A stretch of 56,917 nucleotides of DNA from an uncultured Saprospiraceae bacterium (lineage in GTDB: Bacteria > Bacteroidota > Bacteroidia > Chitinophagales > Saprospiraceae): assembly GCA_937924495.1 (NCBI GenBank), contig CALDSS010000082.1, positions 1 to 56,917 of the forward strand, read 5' to 3'. A model generated the notes under the pieces. That model was not told the origin of the DNA. It saw only the letters and a list, made by a program, of their open reading frames with translations, and searched no databases. The position numbers and the translations under genes were made by a program. Below, piece after piece: positions 25,537-33,672 of the stretch. Position 1 is the stretch's first letter, and the number at the start of each line of letters is the position of its first letter.

Positions 25537-27171
25537 ATGTCCAACGCATTCTTCCAAATTCCAGAAATAAAAAATGAGCCTGTCTTAAGTTATGCTCCAG
25601 GGTCACCTGAAAAAGCAGCAGTAAAAAAAGCCATTGCGGGTTTAAAGAAAAAACAAATTGATATTCCAATGGTCATTGGTGGCAAACGAGTTAGGACCAA
25701 AAAAAAGGTAAAAATTCGTCCGCCTCATGAATTGAGCCATGAGTTAGGAACTTTTAGCAAAGGAGACAAAAGTCATGTTGAGGCTGCTGTTAAAGCTGCC
25801 CTCAAAGCAAAACCAGAATGGGAAGCTATGTCATGGGAAGACCGTGCTTCTATATTTTTAAAAGCTGCGGATTTACTATCAGGTCCTTTCAGAGCGCGAA
25901 TGAATGCGGCAACCATGCTTTGCCAATCAAAAAATATATTTCAAGCAGAAATAGATAGCGTTGCGGAGTATTGTGATTTCTTGCGGTTCAATGCCAAGTT
26001 TGCAGAAGAAATTTATGCACAACAACCTCCAGTGAACCCAAAAGCAATTTGGAACCGTTTGGAATATCGAGCTTTAGAGGGTTTCGTTTTCGCGATTTCT
26101 CCGTTCAACTTTACTTCTATTGCTGGTAACTTGTCGTGCGCACCTGCCTTAATGGGCAACACCTGTGTTTGGAAACCAGCGGAGTCACAAATCTATTCTG
26201 CAATCGTAATTATGGATTTGTTGGAAGCAGCAGGTTTACCTCCAGGTGTTATCAATTTAATTTATGTAGATGGCCCAGTTGCTGGAAATTATATTTTCAA
26301 TCATAAAGATTTTGCTGGTTTGCACTTCACAGGAAGTACAGGCGTTTTCCAAAATTTATGGGGAACCATCGGAAAGAATATTTCAAACTATAGATCTTAC
26401 CCTCGTATCGTTGGTGAAACGGGTGGAAAAGATTTTGTCATTGCGCACAAAAGTGCAGATGCAAAAGAGGTAGCTACGGCATTGGTGAGAGGTGCTTTTG
26501 AATATCAGGGTCAAAAATGTTCAGCAGCTTCACGTGCATACATTCCAAAATCACTTTGGAAAAAGGTTCAAAAATATATGCTCGACGATTTGAAAACCAT
26601 AAAAATGGGATCGCCTGAAGATTTTACAAATTTTGTAAATGCCGTGATTGATGAACGTTCGTTTGATAAAATCACCAATTACATTCATCAAGCAAAAGAA
26701 GACCCAAAAGCAGATATTATTGCAGGCGGTAATTCTGACAAATCAGAAGGATATTTCATTGAGCCAACCATCATTGTAGCCAAAGACCCAAAATATCGAA
26801 CCATGTGCGAGGAGATTTTTGGTCCAGTTTTGACCGTTCATGTTTACCCAGACGCGAAATTTGAAAAAACCTTAGAATTAGTGGATGAGACTTCTCCTTA
26901 TGCTTTGACAGGAGCTGTTTTCGCCAAAGAAAGAACTGCCGTAAACATTGCAACTGAGAAATTGAAGAATGCTGCCGGTAATTATTACATCAATGATAAG
27001 CCAACTGGCGCTGTTGTGGGTCAACAGCCATTTGGTGGAGCCAGAGGCTCTGGTACAAATGATAAAGCTGGTTCAGTTTTGAATTTATACAGATGGGTTA
27101 GCCCCCGTACGATCAAGGAGAACTTCAATCCACCAACGGATTATCGTTATCCATTTTTGGGTGAGGAATAA
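25537..27171 (+). CDS. pruA: 1-pyrroline-5-carboxylate (L-glutamate gamma-semialdehyde) dehydrogenase
   Basis: A 544-residue NAD-dependent aldehyde dehydrogenase that converts glutamate semialdehyde to glutamate, the second step of proline breakdown. It has the aldehyde dehydrogenase signatures VGETGGKDFVIAH (general-base Glu, about residue 293), EYQGQKCSAASRAYIP (nucleophile Cys, about 328) and EIFGPVLTVHVYPD (about 429). The opening FFQIPEIKNEPVLSYAPGSP and the closing NFNPPTDYRYPFLGEE are typical of the single-domain PruA of Bacteroidota. No proline dehydrogenase gene is adjacent. A variant -7 box, TACCTTCG, lies about 45 bases upstream, and a terminator follows. Confidence 0.97.
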   Translation: MSNAFFQIPEIKNEPVLSYAPGSPEKAAVKKAIAGLKKKQIDIPMVIGGKRVRTKKKVKIRPPHELSHELGTFSKGDKSHVEAAVKAALKAKPEWEAMSWEDRASIFLKAADLLSGPFRARMNAATMLCQSKNIFQAEIDSVAEYCDFLRFNAKFAEEIYAQQPPVNPKAIWNRLEYRALEGFVFAISPFNFTSIAGNLSCAPALMGNTCVWKPAESQIYSAIVIMDLLEAAGLPPGVINLIYVDGPVAGNYIFNHKDFAGLHFTGSTGVFQNLWGTIGKNISNYRSYPRIVGETGGKDFVIAHKSADAKEVATALVRGAFEYQGQKCSAASRAYIPKSLWKKVQKYMLDDLKTIKMGSPEDFTNFVNAVIDERSFDKITNYIHQAKEDPKADIIAGGNSDKSEGYFIEPTIIVAKDPKYRTMCEEIFGPVLTVHVYPDAKFEKTLELVDETSPYALTGAVFAKERTAVNIATEKLKNAAGNYYINDKPTGAVVGQQPFGGARGSGTNDKAGSVLNLYRWVSPRTIKENFNPPTDYRYPFLGEE

Positions 27172-27198
27172 GCATTCTCATCTTCAAAAAAAGGCACT

Positions 27199-27234
27199 AA
27201 AAAAAGCCGCTCGATTGCTCGAGCGGCTTTTTTA
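27199..27234. terminator. terminator shared by pruA and the convergent Ala-rich gene
   Basis: Stem AAAAAGCCGCTCGA with TCGAGCGGCTTTTT around an ATTGC-type loop (27201-27233), with A-run before and T-run after, so it can act in both directions. Confidence 0.92.
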
Positions 27235-27253
27235 TTTTGGTCTGTATCCCGGA

Positions 27254-27694
27254 TTAGTGATTGTGACCTTCGTGACCTGCAGCATCTTTCATTTTCTTTC
27301 CTGCGCCTTCTACAGCGTCACCCGTTGCTTTTACTGCGTCTTTTGCCATACCTTTGGCACCTTCCGCTACATTTTTTGCACCTTCTACCGTTGCATCTGC
27401 AGCATTTGCCGCTGCATTACCTGCTGCTTTTGCCGCATCACCAGCTGCATCTACTGCGTTTCCAGCTGCATCGCCAACTGCTCCTGCTGCATTTCCAGCC
27501 GCTTCAGTTGCTGCTCCTGCTGCATTTCCTGCTGCATCTACTGCATCTCCAGCAACATCACCCGCTGCTTCTGCTGCGTTTGTTGCTGCTTCTTGAGTGG
27601 CATCTACTGCTTTGTTTGCAGCTTCACAAGCTACAAAAGTGATTGCTGCAAATGCAATCAAAAATAGACCTAATACCTTGCTAAATTTAGTCAT
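27254..27694 (-). CDS. Ala-rich repeat lipoprotein
   Basis: A 146-residue protein that starts with a lipoprotein signal (MTKFSKVLGLFLIAFAAITFVAC; acylated Cys at about 23). The mature part (about 27-115) is almost entirely variants of AAGNAAGA/DAAGDAA, rich in Ala, Gly, Asp and Asn with periodic Val. It predicts one long amphipathic helix similar to LEA or apolipoprotein-type 11-mer repeats. A Lys-rich segment (about 105-138) and a His-rich end (GHEGHNH) follow. Its role is unknown; a periplasmic stress or membrane-surface protein is plausible. The opposite strand shows long open frames only because of the skewed composition. Confidence 0.85.
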   Translation of the reverse strand: MTKFSKVLGLFLIAFAAITFVACEAANKAVDATQEAATNAAEAAGDVAGDAVDAAGNAAGAATEAAGNAAGAVGDAAGNAVDAAGDAAKAAGNAAANAADATVEGAKNVAEGAKGMAKDAVKATGDAVEGAGKKMKDAAGHEGHNH

Positions 27695-27804
27695 GTTTGA
27701 TAATTAAAATTGAGAAATTTGTTGATAGTCAAACACAAATCTACTCATTAAGTCTTGTTTTTTACAAAATGCTAAACTTGAATTTGCAAATGAAATCCTA
27801 ATCT

Positions 27805-28569
27805 CTAATCCTTGACAAAAACTAAATCAGATTCATTGGAAAGTTCCGTATTGAAAATATAATCGTTTACAACCAAAGATTTCAACTCATTAACTTTCGT
27901 AATTCCCTCTTTTACAATGAGATGTGACATTCTTCCACGTGCTTTTTTTGCATTGAAGGATATGATTTTTAAGGCACCATTCCGATTTTCTTTAAAAGCG
28001 ACATTAACTATTTTTCCTATTAAATTTTCTTTTTTTATGGAATGAAAATATTCGTTTGAAGCCAAATTCAACAAAATATCTGAGCCAGAAGCTTTTAAAT
28101 CTTGATTTATGGATTTTGTTATTCGGTTATCCCAGAACTCATATAGGTTCTTAAAATTCCCGTTTTTCAACTTCGTTCCCATCTCCAAACGATAAGGTTG
28201 CATCAAATCCATTGGTTTCAAAACACCATAAAGGCCAGATAGAATTCTAATATGCTTTTGGGCAAATTTGATTTCCTTTTCGGAAAATTGTCCTGCTTCC
28301 AATCCTGTATAAACATCTCCTTTAAAGGCAAACATTGAAGGTTTTGCATTCTCCATGGTAAATGGAGTTTTAAAGGTTTTATACCGTTCTACATTAAGAT
28401 TTGCTATTTTTTCGCTGACACTCATCAATTTTTGAATATCAGTAGAAGATTTTTTCTTTAATACTTTCACCAATTTATTACTCTCCTCCAAAAATTGAGG
28501 TTGAGAAACAAGTGGCGTTTTTATAGGTGAAAAGTCTAAAGTTTTAGCTGGAGATAGTACAATTATCAT
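27805..28569 (-). CDS. yaaA: YaaA family peroxide-stress protein (UPF0246)
   Basis: A 254-residue cytoplasmic protein of the YaaA/DUF328 family, which lowers free iron and DNA damage during peroxide stress. The family opening MIIVLSPAKTLDF sets the start at ATG 28569; the frame is open 11 codons further upstream without a family match. Other conserved parts are FKGDVYTGL (about 74-82), RILSGLYGVLKPMDLMQPYR (about 98-117), NLASNEYF and FNAKKARGRMSHLIV (about 213-227). It is transcribed alone on the minus strand. Confidence 0.95.
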   Translation of the reverse strand: MIIVLSPAKTLDFSPIKTPLVSQPQFLEESNKLVKVLKKKSSTDIQKLMSVSEKIANLNVERYKTFKTPFTMENAKPSMFAFKGDVYTGLEAGQFSEKEIKFAQKHIRILSGLYGVLKPMDLMQPYRLEMGTKLKNGNFKNLYEFWDNRITKSINQDLKASGSDILLNLASNEYFHSIKKENLIGKIVNVAFKENRNGALKIISFNAKKARGRMSHLIVKEGITKVNELKSLVVNDYIFNTELSNESDLVFVKD

Positions 28570-28697
28570 TCTTTGATGTTTATTTCTGAAAACAGAACAC
28601 AAATAAAAATGTTTGTTTCAAATTGGTAAACTTTTTGCCAAATAAAAAAATGTGGAAAAATTTATAAAACGAACTTTCCTTAATTGATTTTTGTTTG

Positions 28698-28705
28698 TAG
28701 ATTTG
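28698..28705 (+). promoter_or_regulatory. -7 box (TAGATTTG) of tRNA-Gln promoter
   Basis: An exact TAnnTTTG match followed directly by CGCCCGCG. The leader then contains a 6-bp hairpin (GCGTTT 28711-28716, AAACGC 28721-28726) before the tRNA begins at 28734. No TTG lies at the expected -33 site. Confidence 0.7.
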
Positions 28706-28733
28706 CGCCCGCGTTTGACGAAACGCTTGGTAT

Positions 28734-28805
28734 TGACCCATGGTGTAATTGGCAACACTCAAGTTTTTGGTTCTTGCATTCTAGGTTCGAGTCCTAGTGG
28801 GTCAA
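28734..28805 (+). tRNA. tRNA-Gln (anticodon UUG)
   Basis: Acceptor TGACCCA pairs with TGGGTCA and the discriminator is A. The D stem is GTGT/ACAC, and the T arm is CTAGG TTCGAGT CCTAG. The anticodon arm CAAG-T TTTTGGT T-CTTG presents TTG and contains a T-T opposition at the loop-closing pair. CCA is not encoded. A hairpin terminator follows within two bases. Confidence 0.93.
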
Positions 28806-28806
28806 C

Positions 28807-28838
28807 AAAAAAGCCGCTTGCATTTGCAAGCGGCTTTT
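28807..28838 (+). terminator. terminator of tRNA-Gln
   Basis: AAAAGCCGCTTGC and GCAAGCGGCTTTT form a perfect stem around ATTT, ending in TCTTTT directly after the tRNA. Confidence 0.92.
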
Positions 28839-28849
28839 CTTTTGTATTG

Positions 28850-28962
28850 ATTCTTAGACTAAATCTGTGATTATGTCAGGTCAAAGTAGAAAATTTCTTT
28901 TCCCTATCGTATCGGTCAATAAATTTTCCACTTTGAACTGACCACAGGATTTGTCTAAGAAT
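28850..28962. repeat. 113-bp imperfect palindrome next to tRNA-Gln
   Basis: The left arm (28850-28896, starting ATTCTTAGAC) and the reverse complement of the right arm (28921-28962) align over about 39 matched positions with three small insertions and two mismatches, around a 24-nt apex. It ends three bases from the stop codon of the large minus-strand gene. Confidence 0.85.
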
Positions 28963-28964
28963 GT

Positions 28965-31900
28965 TTATCTTATTAATGTCACATCCCCTTCATAAAGCTC
29001 CACTACCCCATCTATAAATTCAATTTCGGCATACCAAGCAAAAACTGCTGAATTCATTAGTTTTTCTTGAAAATAGCCATCCCATCCAAAGGTTGGATCG
29101 TTCGGCTGAAAATCTGAGGCCTGATAAATTAATTCGCCCCATCGGTCAAATATTTGAAATCTATTGACACTCTTCACCACGTTTTGGCGAGCATTGATAA
29201 AGAAAATGTCATTGATACCATTATTATCAGGTGTAAATGCACTTGGAATATATACTGGCCTTTTAGGATCTACTACCACTGAAACGGTCGTTGAGTCCAC
29301 ACATCCATCTACTGAAGTCAGCACGAGACTATAAGTTGCATTTTGAAGTGGCTTTACAAATTGGGATAAACAATCCGAACAATTAGGATTTTCTAACCCA
29401 GACCAAACCACTGAAGATATTTCTTGCAAAGTTAAATTAGTATTAGCTACTAATTCAATACTATCTCCCAAACAAACTTGTTGAATGCCTCCTAAATCAA
29501 CAGCTACTTCTGGGGGCAAATTCACTGATAGATTAATTAAGTCTCGGCAACCATTTACATCCCTTGACTCCAAAACATAGTTCCCAGCATTTAACCCATC
29601 AAATGTTGAATTTAGAGAAAAGGTCGAATTATCAAGTGAATATTCATAAGGAGGAACGCCTCCCAAAGTATTTCCTTGAATGAATCCACTGTCTTGACCA
29701 ACACAATCAATACTAAGCACAAGTGCATCCAAAATAATTGAATCTGGAACAACGATAAAACTATCAATCGACATACATCCTAACTCATTGGCCATAACGA
29801 AGTAGAGACCTGTTTGATCTATTTCAATAGATTGGCTTCTTGTGCCATCATTCCATTCAAAAGTAGCGTCAGGTCTCATATTAGAAGAACTAATCGTTCT
29901 TTCGGTTCCTTCACAAATTCCGATTTCAGTTGTGGTATTTCCATTAGGAATACCAAAAATAATAAAGCTATCTCGTTGCGGACAGGCACTATCCCCAGAA
30001 TCCACCCAAAAGATTCCTCCTCTTTCAACCGAAATAGAAGAGCCCATAGAACCGTCTGACCAGTTATAATTAGTATTAGGATCGGTAACTGTCGAATTCA
30101 AGTTAGTTAAATCACCTTCACAGATAGTTTCAGAGGAGGTAACTCCTGGCGGAGGTTCAATGGCTTCGATGTTCAGGAAAACAGTATCTGGATCGATGCA
30201 ATTTTCTTCAATTGTACCAATTAATCGAATGGTATAAGTACCTACATCATTGAAAACATGCGTGGGTGACCGCTCCGAGGAGGTATTTCCGTCACCAAAA
30301 TCCCATTCGTACATGGTGGCGCCAAGCGATTGATTTTGAAAATCAATTTGGAAAGGTGCGCAACCTGAAAAATTAGGTTCAACATCTGCGCTTGCAACAA
30401 TTTCACCAAATTGAAAATCAAATTTGAATACTCCTAAATTACAGTTCCCCGAACCATTTCTTGAAGAATGAACGCCCGGTGTAGTTGGAAAATCACTGTT
30501 TCCGCCGCATCCAGCACAAACGGCTTGATAGATAATTCCTTTTTTATCAAAACGGCTTGTTCCTCCATCAACGTGCTCATTAGAAATGCCACCACCAAAA
30601 TAGGTTCCATACTCCAAATCTCTGGCATCTGGTTTTAAAACCATTAAATAAAAATCACTACCATCTGTTCTGGATTGAAAAGCATCGGACGTAATTGGCA
30701 TACCACTGACATCGCTTCCATTGGTATCTCCACCCCAACCCGAGATATAAATTCTTCGGCAAACATCCACCAAAAATGCTGAAGGCACAAATAATCCACT
30801 ATTTCTAAGTCCATTCCCTAACAGGGTAGAAAATTCTGAATTTGAAAGCTCAGGATTGAGCTTTTGCAAAAACATCGTGCTGTTAGGATTGGTATAAGTG
30901 TTGGAGGATACTGGATAATTTGAAGAACTGGACTGCCCTAAAACATAAACAAACCCTAAATCATCTAACTCAACGAAATAGGCAAAATCGCTTCTATTGA
31001 GAAATGTGGCATGCAACAACTGTTGGCCATCATTTTTTATGTGTGCAACAAAACCCTCTCCTCCTACTCTTTGAAAGTCTTGGTTTAGTGCAGTTGGTGT
31101 CACTGGAAAATCACTACCTGAGGTCATGCCGACTACGTAAGGGTTATTGTCAGTATCCAATTTCAGGGAAAAGGCCGCTTCAGTAGCAGCTCCGCCGAGA
31201 TAGGTTGCCCAAAGCAAATTACTGGCAGTCGGGTTTAATTTTAGAATAACTGCATCTTCATCCCCATTATTGCTGGTATCAAAAGCATTGGAAGAAACTG
31301 GAAAATCTTGAGAGTAAGTCGTTGAACCTATGTAAATATTGTCATCACTATCAATAATTACCTCGCCTCTTAAGTCATCGCTATAATTTAATCTTACTAC
31401 CACAGGCATTAAATGCAACCCATCATTTCCAGAACCACCAAGATAGGTCGAACCTGCTAAAGCAGAACCTGCATTATTTAACACCACTACTACAATATCT
31501 GACCCATTTTCATATTCAAGTCCACTAGAAGTGCTTACCCGAAGGCCTCCATTGTAGGTTCTATCAAAAGCATTATTTGAGGTTGGGAAATTTCTTGAAC
31601 TCGTAGTACCAAAAATAATCAGTTCACCTTTTGAATTAACCACCATACTGTGAGGAGTGTCCATATCGCGCCCCCCAAGATAAGTGGAATAGATTAAGTT
31701 ATTCCCTCTTTCAGAAAACTTGGAGATGCCCATATCTCCAGGGTCGAGATTTAAAAACCCTGGGTCATTTGTATCAAAAGCACCGGGAGTTGTCGGATAA
31801 TTTCCAAAGGCAATTCCTCCACCATACAGATTTCCTTGCTCATCGAAGGTCGCCGTCATTCCCCAATTATCTCCTGAAGAAGCAGAATAAGAAGCAAAAA

Positions 31901-32696
31901 TCAAAACAGGATCAATAATCAATTCATAGTTGGTGTTGTACCCATTTGGAAAATGAAAACCCATTTGATTGCCCTCTAATTTAAATTCACAAGCTACTTC
32001 TACTTTTTTGGTTCCAACATATTGGTAAGCGTAAGGCTCTTGCTCAATTACTTCATTTACGGAGGTGACAATATGTAGTTTTTTATCCTTCAAAAATACT
32101 TGATCAGCATGATTATACTCCATTATGATTTTTGACGGGTCTGCTTTTGGAGCGACTAAATAGTCGTATTTCAAATTATTACCTGAAAAATAAAATTTCA
32201 AATCAATGTCTTCGTACAAATTTTCATAAGCAACTTGGTGGTACAACCCTACATTACCAGCCCATTTCGAAGGGTCATCGCCCAAAATATAATTGTGATA
32301 GGCACTTAATTTCTTAGTCGCTCCAGCTTTGGCATATTTCGACGCTCCTACAAAATCGACCGTAAAGTTATGCCCATGAATGACGGTCTTCTCATGACCA
32401 TTATATTCTCCTCCATGATGATGTTTGTGGGAGCGCTCAGCCAAATCTTCAGGATCTAACAATTGATAAGTCAACTTGCCATCCATCAAAAACAATCGGT
32501 TGGCTCCCATATTCAGTTTATATAATATCTCATCATCCCACTGCCCTTTATTTTCAATGAAAAAGAAATCAGGTGAGTTAGGATAAGTTTCTTTACCAGG
32601 GTTATTTGTTGTTGTGTTGGAAAAAAGAGAAGTGATGAAAGACAATAGGGTGAATGCACAAAAAAGCATCCGTGGATTAGAGGTAGAAAATAGCAT
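28965..32696 (-). CDS. giant secreted SBBP/PKD protein with T9SS type B sorting domain
   Basis: A 1243-residue cell-surface protein. A signal peptide (about 1-26) leads into FFIENKGQWDDEILYKLNMG, the start of the DUF7948 domain, to about residue 260. A chain of SBBP beta-propeller repeats (STYLGGS, FPVSSNAFDTS, FPTTPGVHSS; about 270-760) comes next. One PKD domain follows (MYEWDFGDGNTSSERSPTHVF, about 800). The next ~300 residues are Ig-like/HYR-type adhesion modules, and the last ~95 residues are a gliding-motility-type T9SS type B domain (VYIPSAFTPDNNGINDIFFI...FDRWGELIYQ). Proteins of this build are surface adhesins or gliding-related. It is transcribed alone and divergently from the SCO1 gene. 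Confidence 0.93.
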   Translation of the reverse strand: MLFSTSNPRMLFCAFTLLSFITSLFSNTTTNNPGKETYPNSPDFFFIENKGQWDDEILYKLNMGANRLFLMDGKLTYQLLDPEDLAERSHKHHHGGEYNGHEKTVIHGHNFTVDFVGASKYAKAGATKKLSAYHNYILGDDPSKWAGNVGLYHQVAYENLYEDIDLKFYFSGNNLKYDYLVAPKADPSKIIMEYNHADQVFLKDKKLHIVTSVNEVIEQEPYAYQYVGTKKVEVACEFKLEGNQMGFHFPNGYNTNYELIIDPVLIFASYSASSGDNWGMTATFDEQGNLYGGGIAFGNYPTTPGAFDTNDPGFLNLDPGDMGISKFSERGNNLIYSTYLGGRDMDTPHSMVVNSKGELIIFGTTSSRNFPTSNNAFDRTYNGGLRVSTSSGLEYENGSDIVVVVLNNAGSALAGSTYLGGSGNDGLHLMPVVVRLNYSDDLRGEVIIDSDDNIYIGSTTYSQDFPVSSNAFDTSNNGDEDAVILKLNPTASNLLWATYLGGAATEAAFSLKLDTDNNPYVVGMTSGSDFPVTPTALNQDFQRVGGEGFVAHIKNDGQQLLHATFLNRSDFAYFVELDDLGFVYVLGQSSSSNYPVSSNTYTNPNSTMFLQKLNPELSNSEFSTLLGNGLRNSGLFVPSAFLVDVCRRIYISGWGGDTNGSDVSGMPITSDAFQSRTDGSDFYLMVLKPDARDLEYGTYFGGGISNEHVDGGTSRFDKKGIIYQAVCAGCGGNSDFPTTPGVHSSRNGSGNCNLGVFKFDFQFGEIVASADVEPNFSGCAPFQIDFQNQSLGATMYEWDFGDGNTSSERSPTHVFNDVGTYTIRLIGTIEENCIDPDTVFLNIEAIEPPPGVTSSETICEGDLTNLNSTVTDPNTNYNWSDGSMGSSISVERGGIFWVDSGDSACPQRDSFIIFGIPNGNTTTEIGICEGTERTISSSNMRPDATFEWNDGTRSQSIEIDQTGLYFVMANELGCMSIDSFIVVPDSIILDALVLSIDCVGQDSGFIQGNTLGGVPPYEYSLDNSTFSLNSTFDGLNAGNYVLESRDVNGCRDLINLSVNLPPEVAVDLGGIQQVCLGDSIELVANTNLTLQEISSVVWSGLENPNCSDCLSQFVKPLQNATYSLVLTSVDGCVDSTTVSVVVDPKRPVYIPSAFTPDNNGINDIFFINARQNVVKSVNRFQIFDRWGELIYQASDFQPNDPTFGWDGYFQEKLMNSAVFAWYAEIEFIDGVVELYEGDVTLIR

Positions 32697-32864
32697 TTAT
32701 GAGAATTTTATGTAGAAGTGGTAGCTGGCTTAAAATTAATATATATCCCTTTGAAAATATGTATTGAAACGTACAAGAATTTGTTAAAGTCTGTAACCAT
32801 TCTAAATTAGGATTGTTCGCACACAAAAACGAAGTAACCTAATTACCTTCGTCAAAAAAAAATC

Positions 32865-33497
32865 ATGCGACAACTATCATTTTTATTATTAAGTTTTTTA
32901 TTTTTCACTTGCGGTGAAACAGAAAAATCTACTACCGCTAACCTTTTGGTCAACGGGAAATTACCAATATTGGGTCAGCGAGAATTCGTAGATGGCGACA
33001 CTATTTTTCACACGATTCCCGATTTCAAATTTCTGAATCAAGATGGGGATACGATTACTAACGCAACATTTGAAAACAAGGCTTATGTTGTAGATTTTTT
33101 CTTCACCTCTTGCCCAACCATCTGCCCCAAAGTAAAAAAACAGATGCTTAGAATCTATGAAAAATATCAGACCAACCCAAAGTTGAATTTGGTTTCATAC
33201 ACCATTGACCCAAAAAGAGACAATGTAGAGCATCTCTCAAATTATGCCAAAAATCTTGGAGTCACTAGCGAAAATTGGCATTTTCTCACTGGTGACAAAT
33301 GGGAGTTACATGGACTTGCAGATGATTATTTTAGCGTCGTTATCGAAGACCAAGATGCGCCAGGAGGTTTTGATCACAGTGGAAGATTAATTTTGATTGA
33401 CCAAAACAGAAATATAAGATCATTTTGTAACGGAACCGAACCAGAAAGTGTAGATAAATTCTTAAACGATATAGAATTGCTTCTGAACAAAGGTTGA
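32865..33497 (+). CDS. SCO1/SenC family copper-chaperone-like lipoprotein
   Basis: A 210-residue thioredoxin-fold protein anchored by a lipid. The lipobox LFFTC places the acylated Cys at about residue 17. The copper-binding motif CPTIC (Cys 83 and Cys 87) and the downstream His in GFDHSGR (about 171) are all present, as required of SCO proteins that metallate cytochrome oxidase CuA. DFFFTSCPTICPKVKKQM and LVSYTIDPKRDN are typical family stretches. No oxidase genes are adjacent. It lies divergent to the SBBP protein. The frame ends 175 bases before the helicase-like gene. Confidence 0.94.
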   Translation: MRQLSFLLLSFLFFTCGETEKSTTANLLVNGKLPILGQREFVDGDTIFHTIPDFKFLNQDGDTITNATFENKAYVVDFFFTSCPTICPKVKKQMLRIYEKYQTNPKLNLVSYTIDPKRDNVEHLSNYAKNLGVTSENWHFLTGDKWELHGLADDYFSVVIEDQDAPGGFDHSGRLILIDQNRNIRSFCNGTEPESVDKFLNDIELLLNKG

Positions 33498-33672
33498 TTT
33501 GATGGACTCAAGTCAAATCAAAAATTTCAATCCTCTAACTATCTACTAATCAAGCATTTATCAAATTAAAAAAAAGCAATCGGATGGGATTTTTATGTAA
33601 GAAATTGTAACTTTGGGGAACATACTATTTCCGAGGTCTATTCCCGAGGAACAAATACTTAACTTACATACT

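Noticed and set aside
27161-27667. 168-residue Cys-rich open frame on the plus strand
   Set aside because: It is the antisense image of the Ala-rich repeat gene (GCA/GCT read backwards gives TGC/AGC). Two more plus-strand frames there are also compositional shadows; the minus-strand frame has a lipoprotein signal and a start.
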